Assembly: GCA_016713305.1 (NCBI GenBank)
Contig: JADJPK010000023.1
Coordinates: forward strand, 1-64,000
Length of the DNA: 64,000 nucleotides
Direction of reading: 5' to 3'
Source of the DNA: Betaproteobacteria bacterium
Lineage (GTDB): Bacteria > Pseudomonadota > Gammaproteobacteria > Burkholderiales > Ga0077523
Part shown: positions 9,915-20,182 of the stretch, in pieces
Layout of the letters: each line of letters starts with the position of its first letter
Position numbering within the stretch: the first letter of the stretch is position 1
Made by a program: the position numbers and the translations under genes
The notes under the pieces: model-generated
The model's input: the letters and a program-made list of their open reading frames with translations, nothing else
What the model was told of the DNA's origin: nothing
Databases searched by the model: none

Positions 9915-10700
9915 ATGCGTCATGACAATCCTTGCTCCAGCGCTCCCGACCCGGCCCCGCTCCGGCGTCTCGGGTGCGCCTTCCTGCTCCTCGCGGTGAC
10001 CGGGTGCGCGTCCCCTGGCGCCCGCACGCCGGGAGACCCGCTGGAGCCCATGAACCGGGCGGTCTACAAGTTCAACGACGTGGCGGACCGGTACGTCGCG
10101 AAACCGGTTGCCCGTACCTATGACACGCTGGTACCGGAATTCATCCGCACCGGCGTGCGGAACTCTTCAACAACGTGGACGACGTGTTCGTCGTCGCCAA
10201 TGACCTGCTTCAAGGCAAGATGACGCAGGCATCCCAGGACAGCGTGCGGCTCGTATCCAACACCATCTTCGGCGGCCTCGGTCTGGTGGATGTCGCCAGC
10301 AAGCGCGGTCTCTACAAGAACAACGAGGACTTCGGCCAGACGCTGGGACGGTGGGGCGTCGGTAGCGGCCCGTTCCTCATGCTCCCGGTTCTGGGCCCCA
10401 GCAATTTTCGCGATCTGGGAGGCTACGCCGTTCATACCCAGGCCGACCTCGTATGGCGGGTCAACGACGCCGTCGCGCTACACATTGGTCGGCTTGCGGG
10501 CGGTGAATACGCGCGTCGCTGCTCCAGGTGGAAAAGGTGCTGGACGAAGCAGCGGTGGATCGCTCAGCTCCTGCGGGATGCCTATCTGCAGCGCCGGCTC
10601 AATCATCTACGACGGCAATCCGCCGCGCAGCCGCACGCAGCTCGACGACCCCGACGATCTCGAAGATCCCGGCGAGGGGTCAGCCGACGATCCGAAATAA
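9915..10700 (+). CDS. mlaA: MlaA (VacJ) outer-membrane phospholipid-retrieval lipoprotein (frameshifted)
   Basis: Outer-membrane component of the Mla system that removes mislocalised phospholipids. Lipoprotein signal peptide with lipobox VTGC (about residue 31), then the family opening DPLEPMNRAVYKFND, followed by NNVDDVFVVANDLLQGK (after a shift near 10160), NTIFGGLGLVDVAS, QTLGRWGVGSGPFLMLPVLG and the acidic tail DDPDDLEDPGEGSADDPK. Frame changes near 10160, 10490 and 10590. About 262 residues. An in-frame start at 9858 is possible, but 9915 gives a normal lipoprotein leader. The other Mla genes are not in the window. Confidence 0.85.
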
Positions 10701-10741
10701 CCGGATCGTCGCCCGACGCTCGCTTCGCGGATCGAGCATGC

Positions 10742-11692
10742 TCAGACCGGGAGATCCGCGCGATCCGCCAGCATCGGTGGATGGACTGGTTGCGGAAATC
10801 CTCCGGAATCGTCTTGAGCGAGATGTCCGATACATCGAAACCCGGCATCGTTGCCTCGAATCGAAATCCGCGAAGGTTCGTGGAGAAGTAGATCTCTCCG
10901 TCCGCCGCCAGCACCCCGGCGCAGGCGAGCAGCAGGGCTCGATGGTCGCGCTGGACGTCGAAGACGCCGTCCATCCGCTTCGAATTGGAGAATACCGGGG
11001 GATCCACGACGATCAGGTCGAAACGTTCTCCGGCTTCCCGCGCCATCTCCAGCCACCGGCGCACGTCCTCCGCCGAATCGGTGCTGTTCTCCGAGAGCCC
11101 GTTGAGCGCGAAATTGCGCCGGGCCCACTCGAGATAGGTATTCGAGAGATCCACGCTGGTCGTTGCGCGCGCCCCGCCGGCGGCGGCGAAGACACTGAAG
11201 CTACCCGTGTAGGAGAAAAGATTGAGCACCGCCTTGCCATCGGCGAGCGCCCGCACCCGCGAGCGGAGGGGGCGATGGTCCAGAAACAGCCCCGTATCCA
11301 CGTAGGTCTCGAGGTCCACGAGAAACCTGGAGCCCGCTCTCCTGCACTTCGAACTCCGTCCGGCGACCGCCTTGCCTCTCGTGCTGCTCGACCCGCCGGT
11401 CCACCTTGAGGCGTACCCGGGCCGTGACGTCGGTACGCGGGAGACCCAGCGCGCGGGCCGTCCGTTGCGCCACTTCTTCCAGCCAGTCGTCCGAGACGTC
11501 CTCGCGGACTCGCGCATATTGCTGAAGCAGCGCGCGCGGCCGTACACGTCCACGACAAAGGCGAGCTCGGAATATCGCGGTCGTACACGCGAAAGCAGTC
11601 GGTCGGGAACTGCCTGGCCCACTTGCGCAGGTGCGGAATCGCCGCGTGACACGGTTCTCGAAGGCATCGAGCAACTGCGCGGGATCTGCCAT
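10742..11692 (-). CDS. Class I SAM-dependent 23S rRNA methyltransferase, RlmK-like (frameshifted)
   Basis: Resembles the C-terminal (RlmK) half of RlmKL, which makes m7G in 23S rRNA. Seen: YDRDIPE-type segment, FVVDVYGRA, VDLETYVDTGLFLDHRPLR, AM site VLNLFSYTGSFSVFAAAGGA with VDLS, WARRNFALNGL, the catalytic DLIVVDPPVFSNSK, and IPEDFRN.SIHRCWRI at the C-terminus. No N-terminal PUA domain is seen, which argues against RlmI. ATG 11692 overlaps the EamA stop (TGATG). Frame changes occur near 11600 and at the C-terminus, so the end at about 10742 is an estimate. The 3' end approaches mlaA convergently. Confidence 0.72.
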
Positions 11693-12603
11693 CAGCCCGC
11701 CTTTCGCCGCGCCCGCGCGTCGTCAGAAAGATGCCGCCGAAGAGATGAGCGCCATCCCGGCAAAGTGGAAGGCTCGTGGAGGTTCGTCAATACCAGCGTC
11801 GAAAGGATGATCCCGAACACGGGCACCAGGTGCACGAAGATGCCCGCGCGCGTCGGCCCCACCGAGCTCACCCCGCGGTTGTAGCAGACGAACGCCACCA
11901 CGGATGGAAACACGCCGTAGTACGCCAGGGTCGCGGCGGTCGTGGTGGACAACGAGAACCGGGCGCCGCCCGCGAGCTAGAATGCCTACCAGACGGCCAG
12001 CATGGGCCAGCCGAACACGAGGATGGTCGCAAGGAAGGTCAACATTCCCATGCCGCCGGGACGGAAGCGCAGCAGCACCGTGTACAGCGCCCACAGCACC
12101 ATGGCGATCAGAAGCCAGACATCGCCGCGATTGAAATCCAGTGCCTGGAGCGCCTGCATGTCGCCTTTCGCCACGATCACGAGCACGCCCAGCAAAGAGG
12201 ACAGGATGCCGATCATCTGCCGCGCGGTCGTGCGCTCACGCAGCAAGACCCAGGCGATCGGCGGAATGAAGACAGGCACCACCGAATTGAACAAGGTCGC
12301 ATTGGTGGCCGTGGTCATGGTGAGTGCGATGTAGCACATCGTGTTGAACAGGCCGATACCGACCAGACCCAGCAGGGTCAGCACCGGCCATGCCCGCGCA
12401 ATGTCGGCGCGTTTCGACCACACATCACGATAGGTGAACGGAAGGATGAGCAGGAAGGCGATGGTCCAGCGCCAGAACGACATGGCCACCGGCGGAATCT
12501 CCGCCCGCATGGCTCGCCCGACGACCAGATTCCGCCCATAGCATGCTCGCCACGCAGAGCAGCACGTAGGAGACCGCCAACCCGCAGCCGGCGGCGTCGA
12601 CAT
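11692..12603 (-). CDS. EamA/DMT-family inner-membrane transporter (frameshifted)
   Basis: Ten-helix drug/metabolite transporter fold: hydrophobic segments throughout, with GGNLVVGRAMRAEIPP at the N-terminus, FWRWTIAFLLILPF, CYIALTMTTATNATLFNS, ILSSLLGVLVIVAKGD and, in the second half, AYYGVFPSVVAFVCYNRGVS and LVPVFGIILSTLVL. Substrate unknown. ATG 12603 overlaps the stop of the upstream SirB1-like gene (TGATG), and its own TGA overlaps the RlmK-like ATG, so it is translationally coupled on both sides. About 304 residues. Shifts near 12530, 11980 and 11760. Confidence 0.78.
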
Positions 12604-13435
12604 CAGTTCAGTCGCGCCGCGGCCTCGCATATCCAGCACGCGCGTGCGGATCTTCGATGCATCCGTCGCCTCCGGTTCCTGGCGCAGGTAGGCCTCGAAG
12701 TCGTGCAGCGCGGCACGGAAGCACTCCAGTTCCTGATAGACGAGCCCCTGTCCCCGAAGCTCCTGGGGCGTGTCGGGCACAACCTGCACCAGCCATTCGA
12801 TCACGGTCAGTGCGTGGCTCCAGTCCTTCGCCTTGAGAAAGATCGCCTTGAGATTGCGCAGCATGCGGGCGACGATCTCGCGGACATCGGCCGTTTCAAG
12901 ATACTCGGCCACGGAATCGAGCTTGACCGATGTGCGCTCGGACAGCGGCAGCCGCTCGTGCAGATCTTCCATCGATAGAGACGCCGCGGTGGTAGGCATC
13001 GATCACCACCATGCCGCCTCCACGTGGCACTTCACGAGGAAGCGGCCGGGGAAGGAGATCCTTCCATTTCGAGGCCCAGTGTGCGACCCAGCCGGATGTA
13101 GAGAATGGACAGCGTGATGGGGATGCCGCACTTGCGCTCCAGCACGTCGTTCAGATAGCTGTTGCGCGGATCGTAGTATTCCCCCGTCTCGGGCCCGTAA
13201 CCCAGTTCTCCGTAGAGATAGTCGTTGAGCTCGGCCAAACGCTGCTCCACCGTACTATCCGCCTCGAGGCGCTGGCGGACCGTTTCTGCCATGGCGTCGA
13301 TTCTGGTCAGTTCGCGCACGACGTCGAGTTCCGGGTATTGCGTCCGCGCACCAGCAGCGCCGCCTCGGCGAGATCAGCGGTATCGTCCGGCGAATCGATG
13401 AGATCCAGCAACCGCTGCGGTACGGGGACAAGCAT
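12603..13435 (-). CDS. SirB1 family transglutaminase-like/TPR protein (frameshifted)
   Basis: The N-terminal half has RQRLEADSTVEQRLAELNDY, then YYDPRNSYLNDVLERKCGIP and ITLSILYIRLGRTLGLEMEG, the hallmark of the SirB1/YchA transglutaminase-like core. After a shift near 13065 come FPGRFLVK.HVE and VIDAYHRG (catalytic-like His/Asp region). The C-terminal half, from about residue 160, holds TPR-like helices (LRNLKAIFLKAKDWSHALTV, RAALHDFEAYLRQEPEATD). The corrected frame ends AARLN with TGA at 12603-12605, overlapping the EamA ATG. ATG 13435 overlaps the rhlE TGA. About 277 residues. Biochemical role is not established for the family. Confidence 0.78.
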
Positions 13436-14866
13436 CAGCAGGAACCTACCGGCGTGTCGTCGGTGTTCCCAGGTCGCGGTGCCAGCAGAGCCGCCACCGG
13501 TCGCCGGGGCGCATTGCGCGCGGTGGTCGTGGCCCCGCCCGCCGCGGGCGCGGCGACGCCGGGCTGGCCGCCGGAGAAACGGCGCGCGGCTCGTACGGCT
13601 GCTGAAAGAACGGATCCTCGGGGACCTTGGACCGGGGAGCCGACGAACGCGGCGAGTCCGCCCGCGACTCGGAACGCGAGTCCGGGCGGGAGCCCCCCCC
13701 ACCGCCGGGACGCTCGTGACGGCGCGTGGCGGCGGAACCGTCGAATCCGTCCAGGTGACGCTCCGGAATCTTGGTCTTCAGCAACTTCTCGATGCGTTCC
13801 AGGAGTTCCTGCTCTTCGCGGCTCACGAGCGATATCGCCTCGCCAGCCTGGCCTGCACGGCCCGGTTCTTCCGATCCGGTGGACGTAGTCTTCGGGCGTA
13901 TGCGGCAGCTCGAAGTTGATCACACACGGCAGTTGTTCGATGTCCAGGCCACGGGCGGCGATGTCCGTCGCGACCAGAACACGGACCTTGCCGTCCTTGA
14001 AGTCCTGCAGCGCCTCCATCCGCTCGGCCTGCGTGCGATTGCTGTGAATCGCCGTCGCATTGAGGCCGTCCCGCACGAGCTGGTGCGCGAGGCGGTTCGC
14101 CCCGAAGCGGGTCCGAACGAAGACCAGCACCTGCCTCAGTTCGAGATGATTGACGAGCCGGGCAAGCATTTCCCGCTTGGCAGACTCCCGCACCCGGTAG
14201 ACCGAGTGAGTCCCGGTCTCGGTCACGGAATTGCGACGGGCGACCTCGACCAGGATCGGATCGTTCAACAGTCCGTCAGCGAGCTTGCGGATCTCTTCGG
14301 AGAAGGTGGCCGAGAACAGGAGGTTCTGCCGAGCCTTGGGCAGGAGAGACAGGATTCGCTTGAGGTCGGGCATGAACCCCATGTCGAGCATCCGGTCCGC
14401 CTCGTCCAGGATCAGGAACTCCACCTGTCCCAGTTGCACGGTCTTGCTGCACGTGGTCCAGCAAGCGTCCGGGCGTGGCCACGAGAATCTCGACACCTGC
14501 CCGGAGGTCCTTGATCTGGGGATCGATATCCACCCCGCCGAAAACGACGGTGCTGCGCAGAGGAAGGTACTTGCCGTATGCGCGGACGCTTCCAGACCTG
14601 GGCCGCGAGTTCGCGCGTGGGTGTGAGGATCAGCGCCCGGACCGGATGCCGGGCCGGACATGCTGGTATTGCGTATCCCTTCAACCGCTCAGGGAGCGGA
14701 AGCGTGAACCCGGCCGTCTTGCCTGTGCCGTCTGGGCTGCGCCCATGAATCCTTTCCCACATGATGGGTGGAATCGCTTTCGCCTGGATCGGCGTGGGCT
14801 CGGTGTAGCCTGGTCTTCAATGGCTCGCAGCAGCTGTCTGCGAGTCCGGAGTTCCTTGAACTGCAT
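13435..14866 (-). CDS. rhlE: DEAD-box ATP-dependent RNA helicase, RhlE type (frameshifted)
   Basis: RNA unwinding in ribosome assembly or RNA decay. Motifs: the N-terminal Q-motif segment FKEL..L, ALILTPTRELAAQV (Ia), EILVATPGRLLDH, DEADRMLDMGF (II), LFSATFSEEIRKLADG (III), VLVFVRTR..ANRLAHQL (IV), DGKVRVLVATDIAARGLDIEQL (V), and HRIGRTG (VI). The tail after motif VI is Arg/Gly/Pro-rich, as in RhlE proteins. Motif I is lost in shifts around 14700-14780 (DGTGKTAGF is readable). ATG 14866 gives MQFKEL. The TGA 13435-13437 overlaps the next ATG. About 477 residues. Confidence 0.85.
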
Positions 14867-15096
14867 GCAGGGGAGGTCTCTACTCGACGAAAGGCGGGTC
14901 GGACCTCGCCGCGACGGGGCGGGGCCGGAAAGGGAACAGCATTCGAACGCTCATTCGAACAAGATGTTACCCCACGGATGACCGCGGACAAAGCATTTCG
15001 TTCAGTGCGGCTGTTGCATTTGCCGCCGCGGCGGTCCTTTTCCTCAAGTGTCTCGCGCTACCGCTTCCCGGTAGGCATGCCATGAGGCATGCCCGA

Positions 15097-15829
15097 TCAG
15101 AGGTCGGTGATGACCAGTCCCAGATACCACGTGAAGATCCCCGCGCCGATCAGAAGAACGATCAACCCAGCCCACAGCAGCATGACCTGAAGTTGCTGCG
15201 CAGGACGTTGAAGCTGGTGATCATGGCTGTCAGGGTGTCCATGCCGTGCCAGTCGAGGAGCATGGGGACCGAGACCACGCTCGTGGCGAACACCAACAGT
15301 GCAAAGCCCAAGCCGGCAGCGCAGTACGCGGCCATGAAGACCCACCCTTCGGGGGTGGAGGCCAGTTGCGCGAGCAGCCCGCCTTCGTAGGGAAGTTCGC
15401 CCGTGAAGAATAGGGCGATCATCACCATGGACATTTGCATCCATACCGTCAGCAATAGTGCCAGGATCAGCGCGTAGAAACCGATGGCCGGGGCATTGGC
15501 CTGCCACGCCACCAGCGTATGTGAGAACTTGAGCGGCCTGCCCTGCTCGCGCGTGCGGCTGATGTCGTACAGGCCGATGGCCAGAAACGGTGCGACGAGC
15601 AGGAACCCCTGTCACCAATGCCAGCTCCAGGGCGGCCACACCGACGAAGCTCTGCAGAAGCAGCCCCATGATGGCGAACACCGCCATAGAAGAGGCTGGG
15701 CCCGGGCGCGGCCTTCATGTCGGCCACCGCCTTGTGAACCCATCGCCATGGCGCTCCCGAGGCGACCTGCCGGACCTTCGGAACGCTGATGTTGTCCCGT
15801 TCGGATAATTCGCTCGGCTGGCTCATCAT
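15097..15829 (-). CDS. DUF2189 integral membrane protein (frameshifted)
   Basis: The N-terminus has VPKVRQVASGAPWRWVHKA..D and PGPSLFYG, the conserved opening of DUF2189 proteins. About six hydrophobic segments follow (AVFAIMGLLLQSFVGVAALE, FYALILALLLTVWMQMSMV, WVFMAAYCAAGLGFALLVFA, LLWAGLIVLLIGAGIFTW). Function unknown; some annotations relate the family to cytochrome-oxidase-like proteins, which I cannot confirm here. Start ATG 15829, preceded by AAGGGAGG, which is close; the next ATG at 15826 is equally possible. Shifts near 15690, 15590 and 15190. About 244 residues. Confidence 0.72.
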
Positions 15830-15873
15830 CCTCCCTTTGTCTGGCGGGATATTGCGGCGGATAAGGCGGCCGA

Positions 15874-17766
15874 TCAAGCTCGGGCGCGTTCCTCCAGATC
15901 CTGCCACCGCGCATAGGCTTCCGCGATCTCGCGCTCCAGCTGGGCACAGCGTTCCTGGGACTGCTTCACCCGCCCTGGGTCCGTCCGGTAGACCTCGCCA
16001 TCTGCCAGCACCGTGGAGAGCTCGGCCAGCTCGCTTTCCATGGATTCGATGCGTCCCGGCAGTGCCTCCAGGTCTTTCTTTTCCTTGAAGCCCAGCCCGG
16101 ACCTGGCTTGACGGGGCCGAGTCTGCCTTTCGGCTTTCTGCACCTCAGCGGCCGGAATCCTTCCACCGGCGCGGGGCGCTGCCGGAGCCAGTCGTCGTAG
16201 CCCCCCACGTATTCCTTCAAGGCTCCGTCGCCTTCGAATGGATGACTTCCGTGACCGTGTTGTCGAGGAACTCCTGGTCATGGCTCACCAGAAGAACCGT
16301 GCCCTCGTACTCGCGACGAGCGCCTCGAGCAGTTCCAGCGTCTCGATGTCGAGATCGTTGGTCGGTTCGTCCAGCACCAGCACGTTCGCCGGGCGGGCGA
16401 ACAGGCGGGCGAGCAACAGGCGGTTGCGCTCCCCTCCGCTCAGCGACTTCACGGGCGATCGGGCGCGCTGCGGCGCGAACAGGAACTCGCCCAGATAGCT
16501 CATCACGTGCTTCCTGGTCTTGCCGATTTCGATCCAGTCCGAGCCGGGGCTGATGACGTCGGCCACGCTCGCCTCAGGATCGAGTTGTGCCCGGAACTGA
16601 TCGAAATAGGCGACCGACAACCGGGTGCCATGGCGCACGTGTCCGGAGTCCGGTTCGATCTCCCCAGCAGCAGCTTGATGAAGGTGCTCTTCCCTGCGCC
16701 GTTGGGCCCCACCAGGCCAATCCGGTCTCCCCGCATGATCCGGCCGCTGAAGTCGCGCACCACCACGCGGTCACCGAACGCCTTGCCGACGTGCTCGAAC
16801 TCCGCGACGAGCTTTCCGGAGCGTTCGCCTTCGTCCAGTGCGAGCGTGACCTTGCCCATGCGTTCCCGCCGCTCGGCCCGGGAGATGCGCAGCCTCCAGC
16901 CGCCGCACCCGGCCTTCGTTGCGCGTGCGCCGGGCTTCCACGCCCTTGCGGATCCACGCTTCCTCCTGCGCAAGGACCTTGTCGAACTTGGCGTTCTCGA
17001 TCTCTTCCTGCTCGAGCATCTGTTCCTTGCGCTGGCGATACTCCGAGAACCTGCAATCGAAAACACGCAGCCGGCCACGGTCGAGTTCCAGGATCCTCGT
17101 CGCCACCTTGTCCAGAAAGCGCCGGTCATGGGTCACGACCAGCACGGCACCGTTGAACTCCTGCAGCACGCCTTCCAGCCACTCGATGGACTGGATGTCC
17201 AGATGATTCGTCGGTTCGTCGAGCAGCAGCAGATCGGGTCCCAGCACCAGCGCCCGCGCCAGTGCCACCCGCTTCCGCTGACCACCCGACAACGTCTCGG
17301 TGGCGACATCCGCGTCCAGTTCCAGTCTCGAAATCGTCGCCTCGACCTTCGCCTTCAGACTCCAGCCATCGCCGGCTTCCAGCACCGACTGGATCTCGGC
17401 AAGGCGCTCCAGGACCGCACCAATGTCATCGCCCGCCGTGGACGCTCGATGGGCCAACTCGTGGTACTCCGTGATCGCCGTGCGCACGGCACCCAGCCCC
17501 TCCGCGACGGCCTCGAACACGGAGCTCCCGGCGGCGATTTCGGGCTCCTGGGGGACCCATGCGACACGAGCCTCCGGCGAACGCCAGATCTCGCCGTCGT
17601 CGGGCGGTTGCAATCCGGCAACCACCCGCATGAGCGTGGACTTCCCGGTGCCATTGCGGCCGATCAGTCCAAACCGGTCGCCACGGTCGACGACGAGGTC
17701 CAGGCGGTCGAGGAGCGGCACATGGCCGTAGGCTTGAGAGATTCCGGTAAGCGTGAGGATCGGCAT
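15874..17766 (-). CDS. uup: ABC-F family ATPase Uup (frameshifted)
   Basis: Soluble duplicated ATPase acting on ribosomes or DNA branch structures. First ABC domain: GLIGRNGTGKST (Walker A, about residues 34-45), LSGGQRKRVALARAL signature, LLLLDEPTNHLD Walker B. Linker region AWIRKGVEARRTRNEGRVRR. Second domain: GLVGPNGAGKSTFIKLLLG, SLSGGERNRLLLARLF, VLVLDEPTNDLDIETL. A C-terminal coiled coil (GRIESMESELAELSTVLADG, CAQLEREIAEAYARWQDLE) is the DNA-binding tail typical of Uup rather than other ABC-F proteins. About 631 residues; shifts near 16890, 16650, 16310, 16200 and 16090. Confidence 0.88.
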
Positions 17767-17870
17767 GTCAGTCGGTGGGACGCCAATGGCGCCCGGAGAG
17801 ATTCATGGAAGACAGGCGCCAGAGGTCGGGCCGGATGCACCCGGCCAGCGCCGGCGTGAGCGACGGCCCG

Positions 17871-18428
17871 TCAGGCGTTTTCTTCGGCTGCCTGCAGCAA
17901 CGCGACGGGTTGAATCGAGAGGGTGTGCGCCTGTGTCCCGAACCACAATTGACCATCCTGGATCGTGCACTGAAGCGCCATGTTTCTCTCGGCCAGCGCC
18001 GCCATGGCCTGAGTCGCCTCGGGCGGGATGTTGATCACGGAAAGGTTTGACACTCGGCTCAGGTCACCGCCGTTCTGCCGCCACCAGACATCCACGCCCC
18101 GTCCACCGTAGGTATACACGCGCACCCTGGGGGAACGTCCCGACGCCTTGCGCAGCCGCTTGGGATCCGGCAACCCGACGTCGATCCACTGCTCGATCGC
18201 ACCGGTGTAGTCGCGCAGCCAGAGATCCGGCTCTTCGTCGGTGCTGAGCCCCTTGCCGAACTCGAGTCGTTCGCCGGCGTTGAGCGCAAAGGCAAGGATG
18301 CGCACCATCATGCGCTCGTCCGTTTCGGACGGATGCCGCGCCACCGTCAGGGAATACGTGCCGTAGTGCTGCCGGTCGAGGTCCGACACCTGCAGATCGG
18401 CCTTGAAGATCGTCGATTTGAGAGCCAT
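17871..18428 (-). CDS. yaeQ: YaeQ family protein
   Basis: Intact 185-residue protein, one of the few unbroken genes on the left side. It opens MALKSTIFKADLQVSDLDR and continues YSLTVARHPSETDERMMVRI, FGKGLSTDEEPDLW, IEQWIDVGLPDPKRLRKA and YTYGG, all strongly conserved in YaeQ. The family has a PD-(D/E)XK nuclease-like fold with no settled activity. It starts 55 bases from the divergent tRNA-Arg. Confidence 0.92.
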   Translation of the reverse strand: MALKSTIFKADLQVSDLDRQHYGTYSLTVARHPSETDERMMVRILAFALNAGERLEFGKGLSTDEEPDLWLRDYTGAIEQWIDVGLPDPKRLRKASGRSPRVRVYTYGGRGVDVWWRQNGGDLSRVSNLSVINIPPEATQAMAALAERNMALQCTIQDGQLWFGTQAHTLSIQPVALLQAAEENA

Positions 18429-18483
18429 GACGCATGATAGGCGATGGAGCCTTGCGCGTCTCGGCTACAATCCTCGACCTCGC

Positions 18484-18559
18484 GCCCCGGTAGCTCAGTG
18501 GATAGAGCAACCCCCTCCTAAGGGGTAGGTCGCACGTTCGATTCGTGTTCGGGGCGCCA
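18484..18559 (+). tRNA. tRNA-Arg (CCT)
   Basis: Seven-base acceptor stem GCCCCGG / TCGGGGC, D-arm with GCTC...GAGC, anticodon stem ACCCC/GGGGT with loop CTCCTAA (anticodon CCT), T-loop TTCGATT, and an encoded CCA at 18557-18559. 76 nt. Single gene, not part of a cluster. Confidence 0.95.
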
Positions 18560-18641
18560 ATCCGACGGACTGTGCATGCTCGCCACGCCGTCCCGCCGGG
18601 ACGCCGGACGCATCGCAGCCGTCTCCGTCTCCGGAGGACAA

Positions 18642-19456
18642 GTGACCGGAACCTCCTTGCATCGCATCGACCGGGGACACGGTCTGCCCGTTCTTGTCTT
18701 CATCCACGGCTTCACCTGCAGTTCGTCCGACTGGCGCCTCAGGTCGAGGCCTTGTCAGAGCGGTATCGTTGCATCGCGCTCGACCTGCCCGGTCACGGGC
18801 GATCGCGAAGCCCGGCCGATCCGACCCTGCGATCTCTGGCAAACGCGGCCAACGACTGCCTCGACTCGCTGCGCATCGATGAAGCCGTGCTGATCGGACA
18901 CAGCATGGGTTGCCGGATGGTCACGGAAATGTACGCGCATTCTCCAGCTCGTGTACGCGGTCTCGTTTACGTGGATGGGAGCCTCTCACCCCAAGCATCG
19001 CCGGACGATGCGGTGGCCCAGTTCGAAGAGATCATCGGACGCATCGGCATGGGCGAGTTCCTGCGCAGGTTGTACGAGGGGTTCTTCGTGGCGGACACAC
19101 CCGAGGGCGTCCGGTCCACCGTGCTCGAACAACTGCCGCGTGTGGATCCGGCGTTCGCACGTTCTCTTTGGCTGGACCTGGTGCGATGGGACGCCTCGAG
19201 ATACCGGTCCCTGCTGCCGACAATCGCCGTACCGACCCTGGTCATCCAGTCCACGTATCTCGACGCCTCGACCAGGCGCTCGTCTCTCGAACCTGGGCAA
19301 TCGCAATCCTGGCTCGAGGAGCTGTCGCGCTCTATCCCGGATGTCCGCATCGAAGTGATTCCGGGGATCGGGCATTTCCCGATGACCGAGGCGCCGGACC
19401 GCACCATCGAACTGATAGGTGCCTTCACAGAATGGATCGCTCGGGGCCGCCCATGA
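18642..19456 (+). CDS. Alpha/beta-fold hydrolase (one frameshift)
   Basis: Core: LPVLVFIHGFTCSSSDWR (oxyanion loop), DLPGHGRSRSPAD, nucleophile elbow GHSMGC, cap-domain helices with EEIIGRIGMGEFLRRLYEGF, LVIQSTYLD, and the terminal His in GIGHFPMTEAPD. About 271 residues. I prefer GTG 18642, which has GGAGG five bases upstream; an ATG at 18576 lies too close to the tRNA. One base is lost near 18740. Related to esterases and MhpC-like hydrolases; substrate unknown. Convergent with the membrane protein gene that ends 13 bases further on. Confidence 0.78.
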
Positions 19457-19468
19457 CTCTTTCGTCGT

Positions 19469-19835
19469 TCACTCCGCCGCCGGGCGTTCCGGCGGCCATC
19501 CCGGTTCCGGTCTCTCCTTGATTTCTGCCAGACGCGCTTTTTCGGTCGCCCCAGCCATGATCGACTCGAAGGTCTCCCACGCTGTCGCTGCGCCAGCCGT
19601 AATACAGGAACGCCGCGACTCCACTGAGCGCGACGATGGCCGTTCCGGGACCGTCCTTCAACCGGTCGGACAGCATGACGACGGCTGCACTCCCGACGAC
19701 CACGGACCACGAAATGGCTGCCTGTGTCCTGAGCACCCGGTGAAGCCACTCGATCGACCGATCCGGATTGCCGGAGTGGGATACGGGAGAAGCACGGCGA
19801 GCCGCGCCCGAAGTTTGATGAGCAAGTTGTTTCAT
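19469..19835 (-). CDS. Small hypothetical membrane protein (one frameshift)
   Basis: Not a family I can name. MKQLAHQTSGAARRA begins at 19835. Two hydrophobic segments follow (ISWSVVVGSAAVVML and TAIVALSGVAAFLYYGW), predicting a two-helix inner-membrane protein. Near 19595 the frame changes to AWETFESIMAGATEKARLAE and a proline/glutamate-rich tail ending PERPAAE at TGA 19469-19471. That frame has natural amino-acid composition and a stop just short of the convergent hydrolase, which is why I extend the gene across the shift. About 122 residues. Confidence 0.45.
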
Positions 19836-19847
19836 GGGGAGCCACAA

Positions 19848-20182
19848 CGACTGAATCGGGAAAGAAACGAGAAACGTCCTCGAGAAAACCCTCGGCAGGA
19901 AGATCCCGCGCGACTGAACCGGACCACGGGCTCATTTGGCACCACTCCCGTTTCCGGCGAATGCCAGCAGATCCTCTCGCCTTTGGTCCGGCCGGACTCA
20001 GGGGACCGGATGGACGCTGCATTCGGCCGAGCCCCAGGGCGGTGTTCCCGCGAAGGGGACGTTGGTCCGAAACCGGGACCGCTCGCTCACTGATCTGATC
20101 GAACTACGAATTCTCTGAACGTGCTCACTACCGTGTAACGGCCGCTTGGGAGACTCCAGCCATCAACTCGCGGGAGTCTTGC
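19848..20182. other. Intergenic region without recognised features
   Basis: 335 bp between the small membrane protein and the metallophosphoesterase, which are divergent. I see no RNA gene, repeat or convincing coding frame. A promoter for each neighbour should lie here, but no clear -35/-10 pair stands out. Confidence 0.4.
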
